A stretch of 64,000 nucleotides of DNA from Streptomyces sp. NBC_01296 (GCF_035984415.1 NZ_CP130720.1:3596001-3660000); one strand, 5' to 3'; positions 50,589 to 59,412 are shown, numbered from the stretch's first letter. Translations and numbers: made by a program. The notes: generated from the sequence alone by a model not told the origin.

Positions 50589-50974
50589 TGTCCTGTACGT
50601 GTGGCGCAAATCAGCACGTTACGGCTTTCAAGTACCTACGTCCACGTGGTGTACGGGGAGCAACCAATCGTGCGCGAAGCGGGGTGTGACACAAAACGCA
50701 CTCGCGGCGCTGAGAGGGGTACGGGCTTGTCGCACGAGCCCGTACGGACGGCGACCGGGGCCTCTCCTGTGGGGGGTGGCGGCCTCGGTCGTCTTCCTCA
50801 TCCCCCGCCGGCCCTCCCTGCACCGCCGCTGCTCGCGGCTTTCCGGCGCGCCGCCCGTCATCACGTCATCCTTTCGGCTCACTTCCGGGTGAAAACCTCG
50901 GATGGGTACGACACACCCGGTCCGGCGTCGCTAGCGTGGCGGTACACCCGCGCCACGCCCCGAGGAGCCCCCCG
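50589..50974. other. 386-bp divergent intergenic region with a hairpin
   Basis: Holds the promoters of the ECF gene (leftwards) and the OHCU-like gene (rightwards; TAGCGT near 50930 is a possible -10). An inverted repeat GTACGGGCT (50719-50727) and AGCCCGTAC (50737-50745) could be an operator or a terminator. I see no gene, although short frames are open. Confidence 0.45.
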
Positions 50975-51541
50975 CTGTCCAGCCACCTTCCGGCACAGGT
51001 CCGCGGCAGCTCCGATCCTTCCCACGGCTCCGGGCTGGCGCGGTTCAACGCCCTCTCCCCCGAAGCCGCCGAGGCCGTCCTGCTGCACTGCTGCGGGAGC
51101 CGGCGGTGGGCCCAGCGGGTGGCGATCCACCGCCCCTACCCGGATCCCGGTGCGCTGCTGGCCGCCGCCGACGAGGCCTCGTACGACCTCTCCCAGGCGG
51201 ACCTGAGCGAGGCGCTGGCCTCGGAGTTCCCGGTGGAGCTGGACCACGGGGCCTCGTACGCCGCGCTCTTGGCGCTCGACGCGGCCCATGCGGAGTACGA
51301 GCGCAAGTTCGGCCACGCCTTCGTGATCTGCCTGGCCGGGCATCCGCCGGAGGAGCAGGCGGACCAGCTGCTGACCGCGATCCGGCGCCGGATGGAGCTC
51401 GAGGCGGACGAGGAGCGGTCGCTCTCGGCGGACGAGCTGCGCCGCCTCGCCCAGGTCCGGCTGGCAGATCTGACACATTGGCTGACCTCGCCGGACGGGG
51501 TTTCCGCCGCGGATTCAGGGCTATTCGCCCCTGTGGGATAG
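50975..51541 (+). CDS. OHCU decarboxylase-like protein, divergent; start codon uncertain
   Basis: 188 residues with the general layout of 2-oxo-4-hydroxy-4-carboxy-5-ureidoimidazoline decarboxylases: LARFNALSPEAAEAVLLHCCGSRRWAQRVAIHRPY near the start, ALLAAADEASYDL, and YERKFGHAFVICLAGHPPEEQADQLLTAIRRRM. The HPRIG-type active-site His segment of true enzymes is not seen, so catalysis is doubtful. GAGGAG (50962-50967) precedes an in-frame CTG at 50975; the nearest conventional start, GTG 50936, lies at or upstream of the likely transcription start. It precedes sdhC by about 150 bp and may affect purine or ureide metabolism. Confidence 0.62.
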   Translation: MSSHLPAQVRGSSDPSHGSGLARFNALSPEAAEAVLLHCCGSRRWAQRVAIHRPYPDPGALLAAADEASYDLSQADLSEALASEFPVELDHGASYAALLALDAAHAEYERKFGHAFVICLAGHPPEEQADQLLTAIRRRMELEADEERSLSADELRRLAQVRLADLTHWLTSPDGVSAADSGLFAPVG

Positions 51542-51603
51542 TCCGTCCGTGCCTGTTTGATCACACCGATGGACCCGGCGCGAGGGAACCGACAAAGCGT
51601 CGC

Positions 51604-51609
51604 TACGAT
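51604..51609 (+). promoter_or_regulatory. Candidate -10 box of the sdh operon
   Basis: TACGAT at 51604-51609 is 84 bp before the sdhC GTG. No convincing -35 is seen, so this is tentative. Confidence 0.35.
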
Positions 51610-51693
51610 GTCCGGGGCCGGAGGACCGTACCCGGCCGGGCCCGACCGACAAAGAAGCCGGCTGGCCCCCGCCCCGCTTCCGGAGGGTTTTCC

Positions 51694-52074
51694 GTGCCGG
51701 CTGGAACGTTGTACCGCGGCCGGGAAGGAATGTGGTCCTGGGTGGCTCATCGAGTCACCGGCGTCCTCATCTTCTTCTTCCTGTTCGTACACGTCCTCGA
51801 CACCGCTCTCGTCCGCGTCTCCCCCGAGGCGTACGACGATGTCGTGGCTACCTACAAGACTCCGATCGTCGCGCTGATGGAGTACGGCCTCGTGGCCGCC
51901 ATCCTCTTCCACGCGCTCAACGGTCTCCGTGTGATCGCCGTGGACTTCTGGTCCAAGGGCCCCCGTCTCCAGAAGCAGATGCTCTGGGGCGTGATGATCG
52001 TCTGGATCATCCTGATGATCGGGGCCCTGTACCCCGTCCTGGGCCACGCAGCTGCCGAACTGTTCGGGAAGTGA
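51694..52074 (+). CDS. sdhC: Succinate dehydrogenase cytochrome b subunit
   Basis: 126 residues with three membrane segments. The first reads WVAHRVTGVLIFFFLFVHVLDTALV, with His in FVHVLD as a haem ligand; the second is VALMEYGLVAAILFHALNGLRVIAVDFW, containing another His in FHALNG; the third is LWGVMIVWIILMIGALYPV. The GTG at 51694 has GGAGGG upstream. It is the first gene of sdhCDAB, followed by sdhD with five bases between stop and start. It anchors the complex and passes electrons to menaquinone. Confidence 0.95.
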   Translation: MPAGTLYRGREGMWSWVAHRVTGVLIFFFLFVHVLDTALVRVSPEAYDDVVATYKTPIVALMEYGLVAAILFHALNGLRVIAVDFWSKGPRLQKQMLWGVMIVWIILMIGALYPVLGHAAAELFGK

Positions 52075-52079
52075 CACGC

Positions 52080-52562
52080 ATGTCTTCTGACACTTCTTCC
52101 GCCCAGGCCATCGGCGACGTGGAGGGCGTGAGCCTCTACGACGTCGACAACCCGGCGCCGTACATCGAGGCCCCGCGCAAGCGCACGGGCAAGACGCCCC
52201 GCTCGACCCGCGGCAACTTCGAGATGGCCGCGTGGCTCTTCATGCGCCTCTCGGGCATCGTCCTCGTGGTCCTGGTCATCGGCCACCTCGTCATCCAGCT
52301 GGTGCTGGACGGCGGCGTCTCCAAGGTCGGCTTCGCCTTCGTGGCCGGCCGCTGGGCGTCCCCGTTCTGGCAGGTCTGGGACCTGCTGATGCTGTGGCTG
52401 GCCATGCTGCACGGCGCCAACGGCCTGCGTACCGTCATCAACGACTACGCGGAGCGCGCCAACACGCGGCTGTGGCTGAAGGGCCTGCTCTACACCGCCA
52501 CCGTGTTCACCATCCTTCTGGGCACGCTGGTGATCTTCACCTTCGACCCGAACATCCGCTAG
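52080..52562 (+). CDS. sdhD: Succinate dehydrogenase membrane anchor subunit
   Basis: 160 residues with three membrane segments (MAAWLFMRLSGIVLVVLVIGHLVIQLVL; WQVWDLLMLWLAMLHGANGLRTVIND; GLLYTATVFTILLGTLVIFTF). His in VIGHLVIQ and MLHGANG are the candidates for haem binding. It starts five bases after sdhC, and 24 bp separate it from sdhA. The N-terminal 45 residues are polar and lie on the cytoplasmic side. Confidence 0.95.
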   Translation: MSSDTSSAQAIGDVEGVSLYDVDNPAPYIEAPRKRTGKTPRSTRGNFEMAAWLFMRLSGIVLVVLVIGHLVIQLVLDGGVSKVGFAFVAGRWASPFWQVWDLLMLWLAMLHGANGLRTVINDYAERANTRLWLKGLLYTATVFTILLGTLVIFTFDPNIR

Positions 52563-52585
52563 GCAACGGGGCTGAGGCGAATCCA

Positions 52586-54340
52586 ATGAAGATCCACAAG
52601 TACGACACCGTCATCGTCGGCGCAGGTGGCGCCGGCATGCGCGCCGCCATCGAGTCGACGAAGCGCAGCCGCACCGCGGTGCTGACGAAGCTCTACCCCA
52701 CCCGCTCCCACACGGGTGCCGCGCAGGGCGGCATGGCCGCCGCGCTGGCGAACGTGGAAGAGGACAACTGGGAGTGGCACACCTTCGACACGGTCAAGGG
52801 CGGTGACTACCTGGTCGACCAGGACGCCGCCGAGATCCTGGCGAAGGAGGCCATCGACGCAGTCCTCGACCTGGAGAAGATGGGCCTGCCGTTCAACCGC
52901 ACCCCGGACGGCACCATCGACCAGCGCCGCTTCGGCGGCCACTCCCGCAACCACGGCGAGGCGCCGGTCCGCCGGTCCTGCTACGCCGCGGACCGCACCG
53001 GCCACATGATCCTCCAGACGCTGTACCAGAACTGCGTCAAGGAGGGTGTGGAGTTCTTCAACGAGTTCTACGTCCTGGACCAGCTCCTGGTCGAGGAGGA
53101 CGGCGTCAAGAAGTCGGCCGGCGTGGTCGCGTACGAGCTCGCCACCGGCGAGATCCACGTGTTCCAGGCGAAGGCCGTCATCTACGCCTCCGGCGGCACC
53201 GGCAAGTTCTTCAAGGTGACCTCCAACGCGCACACCCTCACGGGTGACGGCCAGGCGGCCTGCTACCGCCGCGGCCTGCCGCTCGAGGACATGGAGTTCT
53301 TCCAGTTCCACCCGACGGGCATCTGGCGCATGGGCATCCTGCTGACGGAGGGCGCCCGCGGTGAGGGCGGCATCCTCCGCAACAAGGACGGCGAGCGCTT
53401 CATGGAGAAGTACGCGCCGGTCATGAAGGACCTCGCGTCCCGTGACGTCGTCTCGCGCTCCATCTACACCGAGATCCGTGAGGGCCGCGGCTGCGGTCCG
53501 GCCGGTGACCACGTGTACCTGGACCTGACGCACCTGCCGCCGGAGCAGCTCGACGCGAAGCTCCCGGACATCACCGAGTTCGCGCGTACGTACCTGGGCA
53601 TCGAGCCGTACACGGACCCGATCCCGATCCAGCCCACCGCGCACTACGCCATGGGCGGCATCCCGACGAACGTCGAGGGTGAGGTCCTGTCGGACAACAC
53701 CACCGTCGTCCCGGGCCTGTACGCGGCCGGCGAGGTCGCCTGCGTCTCCGTGCACGGCGCCAACCGCCTCGGCACGAACTCGCTGCTGGACATCAACGTG
53801 TTCGGCAAGCGCTCCGGCATCGCCGCGGCGAGGTACTCGCAGGAGAACGACTACGTCGAGCTCCCCGAGAACCCGGCGCAGCAGGTCATCGACCAGGTCG
53901 AGCACCTGCGCAACTCCACGGGCAAGGAGCGGGTCGCCGACCTGCGCCTGGAGCTCCAGGAGACGATGGACGCCTGCGTGATGGTGTTCCGTACGGAGCA
54001 GACCATCAAGACCGCGGTCGAGAAGATCGCGGAGCTGCGCGAGCGCTACAAGAACGTGTCCGTCCAGGACAAGGGCAAGCGCTTCAACACGGACCTGCTG
54101 GAGGCCATCGAGCTGGGCAACCTGCTCGACCTGGCCGAGGTCATGGCCGTGTCCGCGCTCGCGCGCAAGGAGTCCCGCGGCGGTCACTACCGCGAGGACT
54201 ACCCGAACCGCGACGACGTCAACTTCATGCGCCACACCATGGCGTACCGCGAGGTCGGAGCCGATGGCTCGGACTCGGTCCGGCTCGACTACAAGCCGGT
54301 CGTGACGACCCGCTACCAGCCGATGGAGCGTAAGTACTGA
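52586..54340 (+). CDS. sdhA: Succinate dehydrogenase flavoprotein subunit
   Basis: 584 residues. FAD-binding start KYDTVIVGAGGAGMRAAIES; covalent-flavin His in TRSHTGAAQGGMAAALAN near residue 40; RRFGGHSRNHGEAPVRRSCY near 115; the FAD/substrate site QFHPTGIW near 240 and HANRLGTNSLLDINVFG (as VHGANRLGTNSLLD) near 395. All expected active-site residues are present. Ends overlapping the sdhB start by one base (TGATG). Catalyses oxidation of succinate to fumarate. Confidence 0.97.
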   Translation: MKIHKYDTVIVGAGGAGMRAAIESTKRSRTAVLTKLYPTRSHTGAAQGGMAAALANVEEDNWEWHTFDTVKGGDYLVDQDAAEILAKEAIDAVLDLEKMGLPFNRTPDGTIDQRRFGGHSRNHGEAPVRRSCYAADRTGHMILQTLYQNCVKEGVEFFNEFYVLDQLLVEEDGVKKSAGVVAYELATGEIHVFQAKAVIYASGGTGKFFKVTSNAHTLTGDGQAACYRRGLPLEDMEFFQFHPTGIWRMGILLTEGARGEGGILRNKDGERFMEKYAPVMKDLASRDVVSRSIYTEIREGRGCGPAGDHVYLDLTHLPPEQLDAKLPDITEFARTYLGIEPYTDPIPIQPTAHYAMGGIPTNVEGEVLSDNTTVVPGLYAAGEVACVSVHGANRLGTNSLLDINVFGKRSGIAAARYSQENDYVELPENPAQQVIDQVEHLRNSTGKERVADLRLELQETMDACVMVFRTEQTIKTAVEKIAELRERYKNVSVQDKGKRFNTDLLEAIELGNLLDLAEVMAVSALARKESRGGHYREDYPNRDDVNFMRHTMAYREVGADGSDSVRLDYKPVVTTRYQPMERKY

Positions 54341-55098
54341 TGGCTACCCCCACCCTGGAAAAGATGGAAGAGGCGGCCGCGGCCTCCCCGTACATCACGG
54401 TCACTTTCCGGATCCGCCGCTTCAACCCCGAGATCTCGGACGAGGCGCAGTGGCAGGACTTCCAGATCGAGATCGACCCGAAGGAGCGCGTGCTCGACGG
54501 TCTCCACAAGATCAAGTGGGAGCTCGACGGCACGCTGACCTTCCGCCGGTCGTGCGCGCACGGCATCTGCGGCTCCGACGCGATGCGGATCAACGGCAAG
54601 AACAGGCTCGCCTGCAAGACGCTGATCAAGGACATCAACCCGGAGAAGCCGATCACGGTCGAGGCCATCAAGGGCCTCACGGTGATGAAGGACCTCGTCG
54701 TCGACATGGAGCCCTTCTTCCAGGCGTACCGCGACGTCATGCCGTTCCTCGTCACCAACGGGAACGAGCCGACGCGTGAGCGCCTGCAGTCGGCGGAGGA
54801 CCGCGAGCGGTTCGACGACACCACCAAGTGCATCCTGTGCGCGGCGTGCACCTCGTCGTGCCCGGTGTTCTGGAACGACGGCCAGTACTTCGGCCCGGCG
54901 GCGATCGTCAACGCCCACCGCTTCATCTTCGACTCGCGTGACGAGGCCGGCGAGCAGCGGCTGGAGATCCTGAACGACAAGGACGGCGTGTGGCGCTGCC
55001 GCACGACCTTCAACTGCACCGACGCCTGCCCGCGCGGCATCGAGGTCACGAAGGCGATCCAGGAAGTCAAGCGCGCCCTGATCACGCGCCGCTTCTGA
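54340..55098 (+). CDS. sdhB: Succinate dehydrogenase iron-sulfur subunit
   Basis: 252 residues. The [2Fe-2S] domain has FRRSCAHGICGSDAMRING near residue 70, the C-terminal part has TKCILCAACTSSCPVFW ([4Fe-4S]) and FNCTDACPRGIEVTKAI ([3Fe-4S] and [4Fe-4S] ligands). It carries electrons from SdhA to the membrane subunits. ATG at 54340 overlaps the sdhA stop. Directly after the stop lies copy B of the intergenic repeat and then the terminator at 55204. Confidence 0.97.
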   Translation: MATPTLEKMEEAAAASPYITVTFRIRRFNPEISDEAQWQDFQIEIDPKERVLDGLHKIKWELDGTLTFRRSCAHGICGSDAMRINGKNRLACKTLIKDINPEKPITVEAIKGLTVMKDLVVDMEPFFQAYRDVMPFLVTNGNEPTRERLQSAEDRERFDDTTKCILCAACTSSCPVFWNDGQYFGPAAIVNAHRFIFDSRDEAGEQRLEILNDKDGVWRCRTTFNCTDACPRGIEVTKAIQEVKRALITRRF

Positions 55099-55176
55099 TT
55101 TCTCGACGCGTCCCTCGCACGGGTCGGCCCCGGCGGGCCTCCCCGGCTTCGAGACGCTGCGCCGGACTCCGTCCGT
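55099..55176 (+). repeat. Intergenic repeat element, copy B (directly after sdhB stop)
   Basis: Aligns with copy A at 3001-3077 with about 13 differences and two one-base gaps; both copies begin at the base after TGA. The conserved hairpin GGCCC/GGGCC with a tetraloop is preserved with a different loop base. Confidence 0.7.
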
Positions 55177-55203
55177 CGTACCCGGCCGAGGTTTCAGCCG
55201 ACT

Positions 55204-55241
55204 GGGCCCCGCCCCCGGAATTCGTTCCGGGGGCGGGGCCC
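55204..55241 (+). terminator. Terminator of the sdh operon
   Basis: Perfect 17-bp stem GGGCCCCGCCCCCGGAA (55204-55220), TTCG tetraloop, and its complement (55225-55241). This is the strongest hairpin in the window. Confidence 0.92.
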
Positions 55242-55333
55242 TCGCCCGTTCGGGTGAGGGCCCGGCTTCCGGCCGCGGTGCCCGTTCCCGTCCTACGATG
55301 ATGCTCTCGACAGCAGCCCACGGGAGGCCCGTG

Positions 55334-55960
55334 ATGTCCGCAGCACCCGCTGAGCATCCCTACAGCGAACCGGAAGCCGAGCCCTCGCTCCTCGATGAGG
55401 CCAACGCCCTCATGGAGCGGCTCCCCGGCTACCGAGTCGAGATCATCGGAGGACAGATCCTCGTGTCCCCACCGGCAGACGGCGCCCACGGGCGGGGCCT
55501 GACCAAGCTCATGAGGCCGTTCATCACGGCAGGGCTCGACGGCGAGGCAACGGAGGTCATCCAGGCGATCGGCATCTGGCTCCCCGACGGGCGCGAGGAC
55601 TACGCCATCCCGGACCTCGCCGTGGTCGACGCGGACTTCGAAGACCACCTCGTCGAGAACAACTGCTATGACCCCCTCGCCTTCCGCCTGGTCCTGGAGG
55701 TCACCTCCAGCAACTACAAGACGGACCTGCGGACCAAGGTCACCGCCTACGCCGACGCCAAGGTCCCGGTCTACGTGATCGTCGACCGCCGGCACAACCG
55801 CCTGCACGTCCTCACCGATCCGGTCCAGGACGAGTACGCCACCCACCGCGTCCACGCCCCCGGCGAGCTCGTCACTCTGCCCGAGTCGATCGGCGCCAAG
55901 GTGACCCTGGACGTCGAGGCCGTTCTCGCGGCGGCGCGGCGCAAGCCCGACAGCGAATAG
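55334..55960 (+). CDS. Uma2-family (DUF820) PD-(D/E)xK nuclease-like protein
   Basis: 208 residues. RLPGYRVEIIGGQILVSPPADGAHG near residue 40, then IWLPDGREDYAIPDLAVVDADF, and RLVLEVTSSNYKTDLRTKVTAYADAKVPVYVIVD, giving the PD ... ExT ... K nuclease signature with IPDLAVVD and LEVTSSN. ATG at 55334 follows GGGAGG; an earlier in-frame ATG at 55298 exists. Uma2 proteins are abundant in cyanobacteria and actinobacteria and their biological role is unclear. It stands alone between the sdh terminator and the next gene. Confidence 0.85.
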   Translation: MSAAPAEHPYSEPEAEPSLLDEANALMERLPGYRVEIIGGQILVSPPADGAHGRGLTKLMRPFITAGLDGEATEVIQAIGIWLPDGREDYAIPDLAVVDADFEDHLVENNCYDPLAFRLVLEVTSSNYKTDLRTKVTAYADAKVPVYVIVDRRHNRLHVLTDPVQDEYATHRVHAPGELVTLPESIGAKVTLDVEAVLAAARRKPDSE

Positions 55961-56002
55961 GCGGCTGCTCCGACCGGGGTACGGGGTCGGGGGTGGCTGT
56001 GG

Positions 56003-56008
56003 AAAGAT
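56003..56008 (+). promoter_or_regulatory. -10 box of the 56016 gene (leaderless)
   Basis: AAAGAT ends seven bases before the ATG at 56016, resembling the arrangement at 15939-15952 (then CGAGCGC and ATGAGC). Confidence 0.4.
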
Positions 56009-56015
56009 CGAGCGC

Positions 56016-56600
56016 ATGAGCGACCAGCAGCCGAATCCGTACGCAGGGGACAACGGGGCTCCGGGCAGCCCCGGTTATGGCTATCCGCCGCCCTATCCGG
56101 CGGCCCCCGGAGGCGCCGGGTACGGGTACCCGGCCACTCCGCCCGCCCCGGGCTACCAGCCGACCGTCGGCGGCGCGGGCATCCCGGCGCAGGCGCAGCC
56201 TCCCATGATGCCGCCGGCGCAGCCCCCGGCCTACGCGGTCGCCCCGCACGGCGCCGGCGGGTCCGGCCTGTCCCTCGGCGACATCACCATCGCCGGGGAC
56301 CAGATCATCACCCCCTCGGGCGCGATGCCGCTCAAGGGCGCGATGTGGAACGCCTCGGACTTCTCCCGCACCGAGACGAAGATCCCGACGCACGCGGTCG
56401 TGCTCGCGATCATCTTCTTCCTGTTCTGCCTGCTCGGCCTGCTCTTCCTCCTCATGAAGGAGAAGACCACCACCGGCTACATCCAGGTCACCGTCACCAG
56501 CGGCGGCCGCCACCACTCCACGATGATCCCGGCGGTCGACGCGGGAACGTTCCCCTGGGTGATGAACCAGATCAACTACGCCCGCTCCCTCAGTATCTGA
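56016..56600 (+). CDS. Pro/Gly/Tyr-rich single-span membrane protein, 194 aa
   Basis: The first 90 residues are a low-complexity Pro/Gly/Tyr/Ala region (GYGYPPPYPAAPGGAGYGYP), followed by a folded part with SLGDITIAGDQIITPSGAMPLKGAMW and a single membrane helix VVLAIIFFLFCLLGLLFLLM near residue 128-147, then a beta-rich part (TGYIQVTVTSGGRHHSTMIP). I do not recognise a family beyond this layout, which is widespread in Streptomyces. It converges with the DUF4132 gene, overlapping its end by 25 bp. Confidence 0.75.
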   Translation: MSDQQPNPYAGDNGAPGSPGYGYPPPYPAAPGGAGYGYPATPPAPGYQPTVGGAGIPAQAQPPMMPPAQPPAYAVAPHGAGGSGLSLGDITIAGDQIITPSGAMPLKGAMWNASDFSRTETKIPTHAVVLAIIFFLFCLLGLLFLLMKEKTTTGYIQVTVTSGGRHHSTMIPAVDAGTFPWVMNQINYARSLSI

Positions 56601-59071
56601 CGGGTGACGGTCGGGTCGGTGATGCCGGCGTCGTCCGCCAGCATCATCGCCTTGCTGAGGATCAGGGCGAGCGTCGGGTCCCCCTCGAAGGGCAGGTAGC
56701 CGGTCTCCGTCCCGGGGGCCGCGCGCCCCGCCGGGACGATGCACAGGTACTGGTCGCCCGGGTCCATGAGGATGTTCCCCGACCCGAGGTGGATCCGGTA
56801 CGTGCGCAGCTCGCCCCGCACGTGCAGGAAGCGCCCCTCGATCCGGCACCGGTCGGCGATGGCCAGCCTCGGGACCAGCCGCTGCAGCAGGAGCCGGCGG
56901 GTCTCGGCGCTCTGGTTCAGCTCGCCGAAGCCGTACGAGGTCCAGTAGTCCCGGAAGCGGCCTGCGGGGCCGCCGTCCTGCCAGGTCGGGTCGTTGCCGA
57001 CGCTGGCGACGCCGACGAACAGGTCGACGTCGCGCAGGACTTCGCTGAGCACGAGGGCGGGGACCTCGGCCAGCGGCAGCGGGTCGACCGGGTCCTCGCC
57101 GCCACGGAGCCACATCGTGTACTCGCCGCCGCAGGCGTGCGCCGAGTTCTGCGGGGCGCCGATCGGGTAGAAGCGCACCTGGTCGGTGCGCAGGCGCAGG
57201 AAGCTGCCCGAGTCGGTGATGTCCTCGTACTGGTCGCCCCCGGTGTCGCCCTCGATCCAGTACTCGGCCCGCAGCCCCCACTGCGGCAGCTCGCGCACGG
57301 CGGGCGGCGCGGTGTCGTCGACGGCGAGGCGCAGCTTGTTGCGCCAGCCGCGGATCGCGGCCAGCGAGTGGAACTGGTGCTGGCGCAGGAAGTGCGCGGC
57401 GAACCGGTTGGAGTACGTCCCGGTGCGGAGCTCGGCATCGGTGAGCGGGTAGACCTCGCGGTGGGCCTGCTTGAACGGCTGGGTGATGCCGTGCCGTTCG
57501 AGCCAGTCCTGCCAGGCGGCGACCTCGGCCGGCTCGCGGTCGATGGGATGCCAGAGGGTCACCTCGGCGCCCTCGGTGACGGGCCCGTCGGTAAGGGTGC
57601 GCGCCTCGCCGTCGGCGAAGCCGACGGGGGTGCCGTCCACCACCCACAGCAGGTGGCGGGCGAGGGTGCCGACCAGGGGGTGGTCGAGGTAGCGCTCGCG
57701 CCACTGCCCGTACGTCCAGGTGCGCCGGGCGAGGAACTGCCGGTCCAGCCGCTCGGCCTGCGCCCCGAGCATCTTGTCGATGTCCTTGACGGCCGCCTTG
57801 AGCTCTTTGAGCTCCTCGGCGTGGTCGCGGCGCACGGCCGCCGGCACGCTCTTGACCGCCTTGCCGGTGGCGCTGCGCCAGGAGAGCACCGCCTTGGAGC
57901 CGCGGACCTGCACGAGGGCGGTGGTCCCGCCCAGCGCATACTCGGCCTGCCCGACCCGCGTCAGCCCGTACGCAGGCACGGCGAGCTCCTCGATCTCCTC
58001 CCGGCCCAGCCCGAGCGCGGTGGCCCGTGCCTCCAGGGCCGAGTCCAGCATCTTGAGGGTGCCCTTGAACGTCACGCGGGTGGCGAGCCGGGCCAGTTCG
58101 GCCAGGGCGGCCTCGCTGTCGATGCGGGACAGGGCGGTGACCCCGGCGTTGGCCACCTTGGGGTTGCGGGGGCCGAGTCCCGCGACCTTGCGCAGCGAGG
58201 TCTCGACGAGCGCGCCGAGCACCCGCGCGATGTCCGGGTGCGGGGGCAGGAAGGACAGCAGCCAGGCCAGTCCGCGCAGGGCGTTGGCGTTGTACGTGTC
58301 CCACGTGTCGTTCGGGTTCGGCCCGTACCGCTCCTCGTCCAGGGCGAAGGTACGGGGCGCGCCGACGAGCCGGAGCCAGCCGAGGAGCTGTTCGCGTACG
58401 GCGTCCTCCCCGGCCTCCTTGATCAGGGCCCGGCCGGCCTTCTCCCACTTGGCCGTGGGCTTGGCTGCGGTCGCGGTCACCGCGTGCGCGAGCAGGGCGT
58501 GCCAACGGTTCCCGGCCGCCATCGCCCGGTCCGCCCACGCCTCGCCGACATTGAGGACGGGCTCCGTCAGCCGCGGCGCGAGCTCGACGACCGGCCGGTA
58601 CCCGTATGCGACCAGGGCGCTTCGGCGCAGGGTGGCGACGGCGGCCGGCGGGATCGTGCGGCCCGCGTCCAGCTCGGCGAGGACCAGCTCCGAGACCCAT
58701 CCGTAGGAGTAGACCTGCCCCATCCGGCCGAGCTCGTCGAATTTGCCCAGCCGTTCGGCGGAGAGCGGGCCGCCCCCGGGCAGGTCCCGTCCGGCGGCGG
58801 CGATGAGGGCCAGCGCGTTCACCCGTGCCGGGGAGTCCTCCGCGAGGGAGCGGAAGGTCTCGGCCAGCCGGTCCACGAGCCGCCGACGGAACTCCACCGG
58901 CCGGGCGCGGACGGCGCCGATCACCTCGGCCGCCTCCCCGTTGCCCCAGTGGCCGCTGTAGTGGATGGCGGCCTTCAGGAGCGCGGTGGCGAGCTCTGCG
59001 GCGTTCTCCTCCTCCAGGGCGCGGTGGATCGCGTCGGCGTGGCGATTGTTCGTTTTCCTGTTCCCGGCCAT
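56576..59071 (-). CDS. DUF4132-domain protein, 831 aa
   Basis: A very large soluble protein without signal peptide or membrane segments. The N-terminal ~450 residues are HEAT-like helical (ELATALLKAAIHYSG, LARLATRVTFKGTLKMLDSAL); the middle part (about 400-620) holds the DUF4132 core with WTYGQWRERYLDHPLVGTLARHLLW, LWHPIDREPAEVAAWQDWL and ITQPFKQAHREVYPLT; the C-terminal part is beta-rich (SGSFLRLRTDQVRFYPIG). MolR-like DUF4132 proteins have unknown biochemical roles. ATG at 59071 or GTG at 59080 may be the start. It directly follows, with one base gap, a small gene on the same strand. Confidence 0.82.
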   Translation of the reverse strand: MAGNRKTNNRHADAIHRALEEENAAELATALLKAAIHYSGHWGNGEAAEVIGAVRARPVEFRRRLVDRLAETFRSLAEDSPARVNALALIAAAGRDLPGGGPLSAERLGKFDELGRMGQVYSYGWVSELVLAELDAGRTIPPAAVATLRRSALVAYGYRPVVELAPRLTEPVLNVGEAWADRAMAAGNRWHALLAHAVTATAAKPTAKWEKAGRALIKEAGEDAVREQLLGWLRLVGAPRTFALDEERYGPNPNDTWDTYNANALRGLAWLLSFLPPHPDIARVLGALVETSLRKVAGLGPRNPKVANAGVTALSRIDSEAALAELARLATRVTFKGTLKMLDSALEARATALGLGREEIEELAVPAYGLTRVGQAEYALGGTTALVQVRGSKAVLSWRSATGKAVKSVPAAVRRDHAEELKELKAAVKDIDKMLGAQAERLDRQFLARRTWTYGQWRERYLDHPLVGTLARHLLWVVDGTPVGFADGEARTLTDGPVTEGAEVTLWHPIDREPAEVAAWQDWLERHGITQPFKQAHREVYPLTDAELRTGTYSNRFAAHFLRQHQFHSLAAIRGWRNKLRLAVDDTAPPAVRELPQWGLRAEYWIEGDTGGDQYEDITDSGSFLRLRTDQVRFYPIGAPQNSAHACGGEYTMWLRGGEDPVDPLPLAEVPALVLSEVLRDVDLFVGVASVGNDPTWQDGGPAGRFRDYWTSYGFGELNQSAETRRLLLQRLVPRLAIADRCRIEGRFLHVRGELRTYRIHLGSGNILMDPGDQYLCIVPAGRAAPGTETGYLPFEGDPTLALILSKAMMLADDAGITDPTVTRQILRERA

Positions 59072-59072
59072 G

Positions 59073-59405
59073 TCAGCCACCCACCAGGGCGACGAGCTTC
59101 AGGAAGGTGACCTCCGTGCCGAGGGGCAGGTCGACGACCTCGTCGAGATCGGTGACCTGGCGGTCCCCGACGAGTACGAGGAACCCGTTGCGCCCGAAGG
59201 CCGTGAGCGCGAGCTCGGCCTGTTCGTGGGCATCGGGCTGGTCCCTCTGCGGCACGAGGGCCGCGGCGCGCCGCTCGGCGACCTCCTGGAACACCCGCCG
59301 CCGGATCAGCTCGCGCAGCGCGAGCCGCTCCTCGGCCACCTCGAACTCCCAGCCGTCGCCCCGGCCGCCCGCTGTCGTCTCGTCGACGAAGGTCACCATT
59401 CCCAT
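59073..59405 (-). CDS. Small protein upstream of and coupled to DUF4132, 110 aa
   Basis: 110 residues, soluble, acidic, with a helical middle (AEERLALRELIRRRVFQEVAERRAAA) and a C-terminal beta part (NGFLVLVGDRQVTDLDEVVDLPLGTEVTFLKL). I do not recognise the family. The ATG at 59405 is chosen because TACGCT lies seven bases upstream, giving a leaderless start; longer frames would run into the divergent hydrolase gene. Its stop is one base from the DUF4132 start, so the two proteins are likely co-made and may act together. Confidence 0.68.
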   Translation of the reverse strand: MGMVTFVDETTAGGRGDGWEFEVAEERLALRELIRRRVFQEVAERRAAALVPQRDQPDAHEQAELALTAFGRNGFLVLVGDRQVTDLDEVVDLPLGTEVTFLKLVALVGG

Positions 59406-59412
59406 GACCAGG

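Noticed and set aside
55872..58700. 942-aa minus-strand frame overlapping the DUF4132 gene
   Set aside because: It is a different frame of the same strand with Arg/Pro-rich content; the DUF4132 frame has recognisable motifs and starts behind a good promoter.
56345..59110. 921-aa plus-strand frame
   Set aside because: Antisense to DUF4132, no domain, His/Gly/Arg-rich; GC-skew artefact.
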